From Eumeta japonica (lineage: Eukaryota; Arthropoda; Insecta; Lepidoptera; Psychidae): 64,000 bases of DNA. Below the pieces are notes generated by a model. That model made no database searches. It saw only the letters and a list, made by a program, of their open reading frames with translations, and was not told the origin of the DNA. The stretch spans positions 248,001 through 312,000 of the forward strand of contig BGZK01000535.1 in assembly GCA_005406025.1 (NCBI GenBank), in the 5' to 3' direction. The position numbers were made by a program, and so were the translations under genes. Every line of letters begins with the position of its first letter. Positions within the stretch are counted from its first letter, which is position 1. Shown piece by piece: positions 23,601 to 35,600 of this stretch.

Positions 23601-26600
23601 TTATAATATGATACAAAATGATTATGCAGGAACTTAAAAGTTTTAGATCTAAAGTTTCTGATATAAGTTGCTGCATTTTTTCTTTTTACAACATAAAACA
23701 TTTCCATGTTAAAACAATTCACCACATAGACAGAAGTGTATGTACAAAATCGGCAGAGGGAGCCAGTGGTGCTGCCACCCATTTAATGGAAGAGAATCCG
23801 CCACCTTAATAGACAGATCGTAAAACATCTCAATATAAAGTCATAGTGCCCAAGCTTGTTGGATTTTTTTAAGTTATAATGATTTATATTTTTACTGTAC
23901 CCACCAACAAGGACAAAAACATTATCAAATAGAAAGTGTGATTTTGAGCGGATGTTAATTATTCTTTCTTTGTTTTTTGTAACAATGGTTGAATTGTACT
24001 ATCATCTATTCAATTCTACAATTATTATATAGAACAATATTTTTATATATTTTGTGTATATTGTTTCAATGAATATACAAAATGGTGTTTATATATTGGA
24101 TATAAAGAAGATTTTTTTCTAATAAAAACTGTGCCTTTTCGTACTAGAAAATAAGATATTTTCCAGATGAAGTCAATGTGTCAACTGTATAAGGACTGGT
24201 ACTTTGCTTGTGACAAAAGAATTCAAGTATCTATATTATTCATCAAGAGTGTATAGGGATTCTTTTTGATTTGATTGAGGGTTCAACACCAGTAGTAAGG
24301 ATAATTTTCCAGGGTCCATCCCTGTGTACCGCACCATGTCAGACCGGTTAGAAGTAGGTCGTTAGATTGTGAAGGTGACACATATTCATGGCAGTATCTT
24401 GGCTATACCTTGCCGGTTTCCTCGATGTACGTAATATTTGTCTTAATCCCCAATGGCCAATCCACGTGGAGTTGATCTTTATTGAGTTGCAATAAAAATA
24501 CTATCAATATGAACAAAGCATTGAACATAACAAATGCAAATACTGATTTATTGCGAAGCTCTATCAAGTCAGCCGCAATACGAGCCTGCAAAATGCCATA
24601 AATTATAATATTATAGAGCGTCGACTTTCAAGGGTGACTGGGGTTTGTGGGTACATGTCCCATCCGTGATCACATTACTGAAGAAATTATTATTCCCGAG
24701 TCATCATTGAAGGCCGATCGCTGCATGCTTATGCAGACTTTACCTTCTGAGCACTCTCATCGAAAGTAATATTAGTTTTAATTCCAAAAGGCCATTTTAT
24801 GTGCAAGTTGTCCTTATTTAGTTGGAGCAAGAACACTATTAGGACAAATAGAGCATTGACCATAAAGAAGTTAAAAACGGAGGTGTCTCTCAACTCTTTC
24901 AGATCCTTTGAGATACGAGCCTAAAATTTGGGAAGATCAAAATAAGTTTTGAACAGAATTAAGAAATACAATTGACAAAAGTTGATTCATACTACCTGTA
25001 GACCTGTAATTAGTGAAATTTTAGACACAAAATTGCATTATAAAATTCCTATTAGTAATATTTATTATGAAATAATCACGCGTACTTAATGGATCCCAGT
25101 ATACAATTTATATATAATGTAACAAATACATTAATCAATATTATTTATGTTTTTTTTTTCCATTTCCATAACGTATACGATATATACCGATGTATATACG
25201 AGGGGTATGCTAAAATAAACAGATCACAAAAATTTTGATATTTATTAAATATTAGGTACTAATATTTGTGTTTTCAAAGTACTGATCATGAGTATGTGAG
25301 ATTTACCATGCGTTTAAACCATTTGAAAAATACCTCTGACTACTCTTTTTCAGATAAGTCAGTCAGCATAATGCTAAATCAGGGGAATATGGTGGGTAAG
25401 ATAGATAGATATTTTTTGAAATTAAAAAATCACGTGTTAGGGGGACGTGTGTGGCTCTGCATTGTCGTGGTTCCAAAAGTGCCGGATTCGTGAGTTAGGT
25501 CGCTTGTCACACCAAGCTGATAATACTGCTGGGGCACAAATTGCCACATGCTACTCAGAATTAATTATTCTTTGATTCTCTAGCTCCAGTGTAGCAATAT
25601 GACAAAAAAAATGTGGCGACGTTTTGTTTCTGTGTACTTCGGGCACGGCCACATTTTGTTCGTATCTGGTTCGTTGTGAAGCATCATATTATGGTCGATT
25701 GTCACTTTGTTTCGGGGTCGTAATTGTACAACCATGTTTCGTCACCGGTAAGTATATTCCGTACTTTTCTTCTCGCCTCCATCGTATTTCTCTATCATAA
25801 CTCGGCACCAATCTACTCCGCTGACTTTCCGCTCAGCGGTGTTTGTGCTGCACGCATCTCGAATAACGCTTACGGAGAGAAAGGTGATAGTGGATAATGT
25901 TTTCGGTCGCTGCTGATCTCATATTCAGTTCACGCTCAAATTCTACATATGTAATTCGTTAGTTGTCTCGGATAAATTTTTCAAATGCTTGCGTATTTTC
26001 TTGAGTGACTGCGGTTGGAGACCGACTTGTCCTCGCATCATCTTCAAAGCTTCCCCGTCCTGTTTTGAACTCAGCAAACTAATTAAAAATGTTGCTCGTG
26101 AAGAAGCAGACTCATCAAAAGTGGTAACCAAAAGTTCAAAACATTCTTGGGACTTTAAACCTTTTTTGTAATCATATCTAATAAATTATAGAGGGAAAAT
26201 CACTTCGACTGAATTCCATTGCTGAAATTCCCGCCATATTCTCACAAAAATAAGCATTCTAAAGAAAAAAAAAATACTTGAATTCAGATATGTTTCATTT
26301 TTAAATTATTACTCATAACCAGTATTTATGATGATGGTATATAACTCGCCAGGATCAAATTATTGAATACGTAATTACGTTTGGCATATCCCTCGTACAT
26401 TATCTCATATTTATATACCTCATTAAATTCAACTTTTTCTACGGAAGTTGAAAATATGTTGCTGTTTTTATTTATTAATATTAAACATAAAACTCAAAAA
26501 GGCTAATTTCGTGTTCCATTTGTTTATTTAGAAGATGTTTATTTGAATACAGACATAAATTGTCAAAACAACGATATAGAAAGTTTTATATGTTACTATT

Positions 26601-29600
26601 TTATCAAAGTAATCATATAAGAATATAATTAAAAGAAATACACAAAGTCCGAATAATAACGGCGAATTGCACCAAAAGAAACATACAATTCATAAACGTA
26701 AACGTTATAACAGATATTGTGAACAATGTATCAAATCTTATGGCTTACGGTTACGAAATGAGTTTTTTCCTTTGATTCAATTTATTATAACTCTGTACTC
26801 TGTGAAATTGTTCAGTTATGATTATCTGTTACGTATATATTTTTGGATTGTAAATATATGTATAAACGTTATAAATATATAACTTCTAAAATACAATCTA
26901 TAAATTTTATATTTGGATTTTACCTGTTCTTCTTTGTTAGCATCTATAGGATACAAATATTTGTCAAGAAGGTCTTTCCAAAATTGTATTTCACTTGGAC
27001 TTAAGAAATCTACTTCTCCTTTTTTGAGACCAGGATCTTCAATCCAGTATGGATTTATTAAATCATCTCTCTGCTCCTGTAATTAATTAAAAAAGTTCAT
27101 TATTTATTTTGATGATGTTGTTAGTTAAAAGCCCTCATCTGATGTCATTATGGTTTTAAAATTGGATATTTACCCTGGGTGCAGTTGAAAGTGTGTCCGT
27201 TTCAGAATCAGAGTTTTCATCTTCTTCAGGGTGTTCATTCAAGGCATCTAGCTGGTGATCCCCATGCGTACTGCCTCGATGACCAACAGATAGTTTACGA
27301 CTTCTTAGTCCGTGCGGATCGACAGACCTATAGACAAGGAATGCTGTATAATTTGGATAGCTACTTTCATAGAAATATTTCCTACATTGGTCTAAATAAA
27401 AAAAATTATTACTTTCAGTACATGCCTATTTCTGTACCAAAATATCTTTAAAAATATACAATCTATATCTAGACATTTTAGATTATTTACATATTTTATA
27501 AAAATTCTTTACCAAACTCAGTCCTATATTCCTACATTCCTGAGTTTTCCATTTTCAATTAGTACTTTTTTTATAATCTGTCTAAAGACAAATACGGCAT
27601 TTATCGTAAGTTCTTTTAGGCTTAAAGCCAAAATATTGTTATCTATCTTTACTTCTATTCACATCCTTTTTTCTACCTTCTGCTACGGTTTCGTCGTATC
27701 AGTCATTTGTTTTATTTCTCTACATATTGGATGTCTCTTTACAACGTAAAAATGATCATTAAAATGTCTGTTATTTTATTTAAAGTGAGTGGCTCAATCA
27801 AATAACACCTTGCTTAACAATGGAGTCAATATTTGCATCCATCTTGTTTTAGACCCTAAATAGATTTCAACTGAAATCTGTAATGTGGACTTATTTATGA
27901 CTTTCTATTCTTTATCTTTCTTAATGTGCATTCACTTCAATAATTGCTGCAAGATTTGCCTTTTCACTTTTTATCATTCCATTCCAAACATTTGCTTCGC
28001 TTATCTGCCACTGATGTCTGTCCTATAAAGCTGTCAAGCACTTCATTAAGTTTCTCATGAACTACCGCTTCCCAAACCCCTACAATAGCTACTTTTCTTA
28101 GCCTATTTGCAATTATTGTTGATGAGCATGCCTGTATTCTTATTATTCTTCAAATACATCCTTCACCTTTAGACCTTAGTTTCATCCTTCCATCATATTT
28201 CTCCTGTCCAACTTCAGCTTTTTTTATTTAATGCTGTCTATATTTTGCTCCCAACATTTATTTTCTAACATTCCTGCCATCCTTTCTTTCATTTCGACCA
28301 TGTTATTATCCTTTTACTGTCTAAAACTATTTCACGTATTTAGATATTTATATCTTTATAAGCTTCCAACAGCTGATTTTACAAGCTGGTATTAAAGTAT
28401 TTTTAACGCTCGTGTGTTAGATAGTGAATTCTAGCACTACCATTTTAAACTTCTATCAAATCAGGCACCCTGTTGTATTAAAAATTTAGCACCCTATTAG
28501 GGTGTTAAATTTTTCATAAATACTTAACTATACTCACTTTTCCACATTTTCGATTTTCTTCTCTAACTTCTCCAAAGTCGAAGCGATATGTAGTAATTGT
28601 ACTTTCTCTTCATTGCCCTTAGGATGTGTACAGAACATACATTTAAACAACCCGGCAAATGAAAATTCTATTGAACCTTCATCCTCATTGTTGTTCACTC
28701 CCTGTAAAAATCCTAATAAGGACTTTTGCTTCGCTTTCTTCTTCGCTTCTTCAGCATCTTTTTTTTCTTGCTCGATTTCCTTTGAAAAAACAACAACAAT
28801 GGTAAATTACAAGTACAGGGTTAATCAAGTATATATCATTATTCATTATAAACGATACAAACCTTTTTAGTTTTCTTTGTTTGCACTTCACGCGTGCCCC
28901 ACGATACAACGTTCAAGTTTATGATCGAATACAAAATCAATAGCAGATACATGGATGGTATAGACAACAGATAAATGATGCCGGGAACGATGCACCAAAA
29001 CTCTTGGGGATGCAAGCATGCGGCGATGAAGAACGACCCGGACAACGAGATCAAGAAAATAGCCGACGGTGAGCCGATACCGTCCTCGCCCAGCTGCAGC
29101 GCTGTGCCCACTATCACCGCCATCATTATCATGGCGTAGGCCGTCGACAATATTTGTGCGACGAGTAACTAAAAATAAAATATAAGTAATTGATTGAGCC
29201 ACCTATTTGCGTACTTACTTTAAATTCAAAATATCTTTTTATATCCACGTTCTTAAGCAAAAAACTATTGCTTTTTTTCTGCACTTTAAATACCATATGT
29301 TTTTTTTTTACAATTTTTACAGAAGAAAAAACACAACCATGCTTACATTAAACGTCATATAACTACATAGTTAAATTAGAGATATTGTATTAATTCACAG
29401 AAATATTACTTGTACAATTTACACCTACCTGAATCTCGGACTTCATCGTAAAGCAAACGATCATAAAGAGCATAATTGGGTATAGATTGTATTCAAATGA
29501 TGTCCAGTTGTCAATTCTAAACGCTGCCACGAAAGCACCCACCAACATAAGAAATATGGTTCCAGGTCCCAAAATCGTGCCGCCCATCAACATCATCTGA

Positions 29601-32600
29601 AATGTGGATTGTTATCAAATAAGTAAGACCAATATATAAAACAGCGTCACAGTTATTTAGTAATTACATGATCGAGCTACTAACGGTCCTTGATAATGAA
29701 ACTGGTTTCTAATGGAACGCTTACCAAAAACGAACCTACTAATTCATACGTAATTTACAAAATACATAAATTATGTGGGATTTTTTAGATGTGCAAATAA
29801 AAATATAAGGGAGTGGTTTTCCTTACAAAATAAATGGTGGATATTATCTGGCCCAGAATGATTTCGAGATGAACGCAATGTAAAACAGAATGGAACCTAT
29901 CACTACGATGCACATACGGTCTTGATGTATCATAAACAGGTATTAACCGAGTAGTTTAGTTGAAGATTATAAATAAATATTTAATATAAGTGTTGCTATA
30001 ATACCTGATAAGCAATATAGGGCGATGAAATGTTGTCGTTGATTTTGATTGTATCTTTGTAGTCCATCAGTAAATCCATAATATTTGCTATAGTGGAGGG
30101 TACCCATCGACGACGCTGGTTGTAAAATTCGCTAAAACCTTCGGGACAGTGCGTGTACGCATCAGATGCAGCCGAATATTCTACACGATAGCCTCTCTGT
30201 AGGAGTAGTGTACATAACCATCGATCTTCCCCTAAAATATTTTAATAGAAACTGGTACATGTTTTTTCTTTATAGGGCCTTAAATATTTAGAATATAATG
30301 CTGGAATATTAATAAATATTTCTTCCATTGCATCGAAATACATCAACATATTACGAAAAACACTCGTTCAAATATTTAGCATATTTGAAAGACACGATTG
30401 AAAGTAATCGTCCCATCAACACTTTTTAAATACAAGGCCTATACTATAGATATTACCACGTCATACAATCGAATCTTCAATGCTGTCTGTTTTGAACCTT
30501 TCACAATTCTTTAATGTTGATAACTGTTTTTTGCATTAACACAATTTTGTGAAGGCCTTAAATTTTATGTTGCTTTTTCTTACCTTGATCGTACTGCACG
30601 TAATGTCGAGCTTCATCCGACCGCAAAGTGTACTTTTTCATAACGTTGTCGTCCATGAGAGCCTTTCCTCTGAACAGAGAGAAACATCCAGGACTACAGA
30701 GCACGCAGCCGATCATGTGTTCCGTCGCCTTTTGCAGCCAATGACCAATAGCGTACTCGAATTTTTGGTACCATACCATCGGTCCTGAAATTAAACATCA
30801 CGTTATATCGCTTACCGAGGATTAGCATGTAAGTGATGAATATAGTTATTGATTTTTAAAAACAACAAATGTTTGTTGTTACATATTATCAATATAACCC
30901 AAAACTTTTCATTTTCTTTGAGTGAAAGGATATAATTAAAATGAGAAAGCTGAATAATTAACAAAAATTAAACTTCTTTCAAGTATTTTCAACATTTTCG
31001 AAAGCCACAATTCATTTCAAAGGTATACATACAACGTATTTATATATATTTTTGCAAGATTTGCAGACCATTAATCCATAATAACATAAAGTTATCATAT
31101 TTAAATAGTTGCCGTTACAATTATTCAATAATTGTAATGGCCACTATTGGAATCATTTTGGAATCCACATCCATTCAAAGTTGGAATCTATTTTCTACAT
31201 TTCCAAATTGAGCCTATTTCCTCTACGCACCAGATCCAACAGGATGAATACGACCGCAAGCGGCGCCCAAGTTCTTGTTCTTCTTCATCAGATCGATGAG
31301 CAGTCTCACCGCATGAGGTTGGAAGTCAATGTCGCCGTCTAGTGTCAGCAGGTAAGTGTTCTCAGCCATTACTTCTTTGCGATCCACGGATATAGGTAAC
31401 TCCATTAGGCGGTGGCCGAGCAAGTAGTACATGTACATCACCTGCAGTATTTGAAAACGGCGTTAATCGTTCCCGGAAATATGTTTGTTTAAAAACATAT
31501 TTGAACCATTTTAACGACACTGTTTCATTATAATAAAAGTTTAATACAAAGTTTGAATTCTAAATATCATATTTTAGTCGTCTATATAAATTTTGAACAG
31601 GTTTTCAATAATTTTTTTGTCATATTTTTCCCTTCTTTGTTTACCCGATTAGGTCTTTTTTTTGTTTTAGCCATTTAGTGTTCTTTTCAGTCATGTTAGG
31701 GTCTACTTAGTCTAAAATCCGGCATTAGAAAAGTGTACCCTCATCTGTTAATCGAATCAAATATTAACACGTATGTAAAGTTTCAGAAACTTTAAACGTA
31801 TTAATAATTGGCAGTTATCGTAAAATTATTTACAGCCTACATAAAAAAATAATGAAGTTATTAATGTTAATAGCAGCAGGACTACGACGGCAGACAGTGG
31901 AACACTGTAAATTTATATTAATATTGTTATCTGCCTTTAAAACATTATTTGAGTCAATTAACAGATGAGGGTACATTTTTATAATGCCGGGTCTTAGACT
32001 AACTCATTTTGTTATATCCATAGTTCGAGATACAGTAGCCCTTTCGCTTACTTGTCAATAATAATATGCTTTGCATTTTTGGTCTATTTTTTTGAAATTA
32101 TGAATACTTAGAGGTTACGGGAACAAATAATAGTTTCGAATTGGATATACGCGCGAAGTCTATTTATGTATATTACGAAATCTACTGGATATATAATAGC
32201 GAGAATTTTTTGTATTTAGTTTTTATTAGTTTTATTAGTTTTTTTTTGTATTTTATTCGAAAAATGCTCTATCAAATACGACCCCGAAAAACTAAAAACG
32301 GGAGCAGATGCATAAGCCGTTCAGGGCATTCTTACGTCTTCGTTGGCGGAATCTAGTTATGAATATTATATTTAATTCTTTTGATTATAAGCTAATGTTT
32401 TACTAATGTTAGAGAATCACAGTGGCATATGTCAATCCAAAAAGAGAATGCCCATTTTTATATGAACCCAGCATAGAATGTTACAACGGAAGTTTTTGGG
32501 AAAGATATATAATTCACCTGTGATGGAGGATTTATTGAATTATATTAAAGATCTTTAAAACATTAAATATAATGTAAAAAAAAAAAGATATTGAAGAAGT

Positions 32601-35600
32601 GAGATCACGAATGTGTATATGAAAATAAAATAATGAAATATCATACCTCTTTTCGAGGGAATGCTCAAATAAAATAAGAGAGTTTGAAATCCACAAACAC
32701 TTAGTCACACTATTGTGTGACTAAGTTCAGGTATTCCTGAATGGTGAAAATCACATTTAAAACTACGTCTTGTTAACCTTGACTGTTATATATCTACGTA
32801 CTAACCTACAACGGGCCACGTTTAAAATATGGTCGATATCAATGATGTTTGTTCTGTGTACCTGAGACCAACGTTTCCTGTGACGTATCTTAGCCTTGTC
32901 CTTCAGGTGGCAGATCATTTTAGTTTTCCCGGGCAAAGTCCACGTGAGTCTTCCGCCGTAAGGCGCTGGATACTTCTTGGGCGCGCGAATGCGTATATTC
33001 GTCTGATGCACCTCCGAAGCGGCTTCGTCGATGGTGTCCACGAGGAGTTTGACGAAACGATTCACTTGAGAGTCGTCGTCACTGTGGTCAGATATCTCGA
33101 AGGCGTCGTCGAGGAAAATGTGTGCTGAAAAGTATATTGATTAATAAAGAGTAAATATCCGTACCAGGTAAAGTAAAAATTACAATCATAAAGGATATCA
33201 GCCGTTTTGGACGCAATCACATACGTTCATGATAACTAAACGACATTTTAAACACAAAAGAATGAAAATGGAATAGATTATAATTGTATTTTTAGAACTT
33301 GCCAAAAAATATAAATACTTAATACGTCACTCTATTATTATAGCCAATTATTATTTATAGCACCTCAGTGATTTCTAAATTCTTGTTGTAAACGCGTACG
33401 TAAGATACTAGTGTATGTCCGTATGCGATAATGTGCGTCGTGTTTATGTATATCAATTTTCATCTAACTGATAGGTCAAAATGCCGGTCGTGTGAATCCG
33501 AATATAATTTGCATAGCACGTCTAACTAATAGATCCTTCGAAGGTATAGTTTTTGTACTAGAATAATGTTTAGAAAGTCCAATGGACATCTGTGATAGAA
33601 TTAAAATTGTAATTGACAATTCATAAGTCTTACGGATTATTGGTTGCGTTAGAATTGTCCTATACGATAGGCGTACCAAATTATCGGGGTTCTATTTCAT
33701 TTAAGACCATGCAAGAAAGTGAGCCAAATTAATCGTTCAGTATGGATCATGGTCATTATTTTTTTAATCTCAATATATCGGTAGTAACTATTGGGACAAT
33801 ATAACAAAAATGGTGGTTGTTTACTTTCAAATTCGTAGTAATCGGGATCGACAACGCGCAGGTACTTCTGGGCCACACGGCGGGCGCACTGATCTTCGTC
33901 CAGTCGCAAGATCGACTTCAAGAACTCCATCATTTCGTCTTTGGTCTCGTGCCACATAGTAGCGCACGCATAGATTCTAGAATAATATAAATTTACATCG
34001 TTAATTGTGTATTTTTTTTTTCGTTATTTCGATATCGTTTCAAAGATACTTGCCTCGTTATTTGGTCTGAAGATTTGATAGTTTTGGGAGATGCGCCTGT
34101 ATTGTCCGTGTGAACAGATATCGTTTCGTAATACTCATCTCCCTTTTCCTTTTCTATTTCCGCCAAATCCTACAACAATGGTTTGATCGAGTTATCTACA
34201 AATACGTAAAATATCTAAAAGTGTTATTGATACATCCAAATGAGCTGAAATGCCAATGCAAATCAAATTTTCTACTGGGTATTATTAATAAATAATATCA
34301 TATCTCATCCGAATAGCGTTGAATTGATCACATAATAAATACTGAAAAACATTATAGCGCAGTGATTTTAACTCAACCTTTCACCGTCGTGAATTACCAT
34401 AGAGAGTTCCAACTCTACATAAATTGATAAGATCATCGCGAAATTAGTAATGAGTTTTTAACTTAAGTAAAACCACTCGCTCTGTGCCTCGAAGAGCAAG
34501 TTAAGTTACAACAACATCAAAAGTACCATTGATAATTGTATAACACTCACTTCAGTCTTCACATCCTTCTGGTCGTCCCTCTTCCTGTTCATGGCCATGC
34601 TTTGATCGATGAGTAGGCCGTTGTACATCGGCAGCACGAACAGCTTCTCCGTGGAGGCCAGACGTTCAGCTTTGGGCGTCCAGATGTGTATGGTGATCCA
34701 CGTCTGGGACAGCAGCCAGAGCAACCAGATCCACGCCATTTGACGAGATATGAAGTCGCTCAAAGAATAAACTGTGAAATAATAATTCTACATAATTTAA
34801 AGTAATTTCAAATTTTTTTATTTAATATTTTAAAAAATAAATGTTGACAAAGGAATGAATAAATAAATTTCGTAATTATTTATTCCACGGGACAATAAAT
34901 TTTAGCAAATATTTCCTCTTTTCATAATAAATTTACTTTACTTAAACACGTTCTATTTCAAAATACCTGTCGGGCTTTCGAAGAACAAATAATCCGGTAT
35001 CGTTCCGTGGAAAAAGCACGTATCGCCATTTCGTATGCCGCAAGCCGCGATCAGCATGTTCACGACCAAAGGGATCACGAGGTTGATGGGGAAGGCGTAG
35101 CTGAAGCCCTGTATGACGATCTTGCAGGCGAACTTCCCGAAAATGTAGCAAAAATACGCGGCCAGCACTTGAATGAGCAGAACGTATTGCGGACTCTTGT
35201 ACACCGCCGCGACGTTCACCGCCTCTCCGGTCAGCGTCACGTTCGATAGGTCCGGCAGCGACGTCCCGCCGACTGTCGCTTGTATCTGGAATCGATAGGA
35301 AAACGATTGCCGGATCATCGAGCCGCTGTGAGATCTGAACGACACAGGCGACAGCGGCCTGGACGAATGTTCGACGCGTGGTCTTCGGATCGAAAGGTGA
35401 ACTATTTTATCTCTGATCACCCCGCTGCCAAGGCGTGCCCTCCTTAAACCCCCACGCAGACGCAGTGCATGTCCGGAGGCTGCTGACAACCGTCATCGTG
35501 CGATGACATTGTCTGAAATCGATTTCGACCCGAGTTAAAAACTCATCGATCGATCCGTTCATTCAAAATCAAACCCAGTACTTTGAAGGCGACGCTCTTG

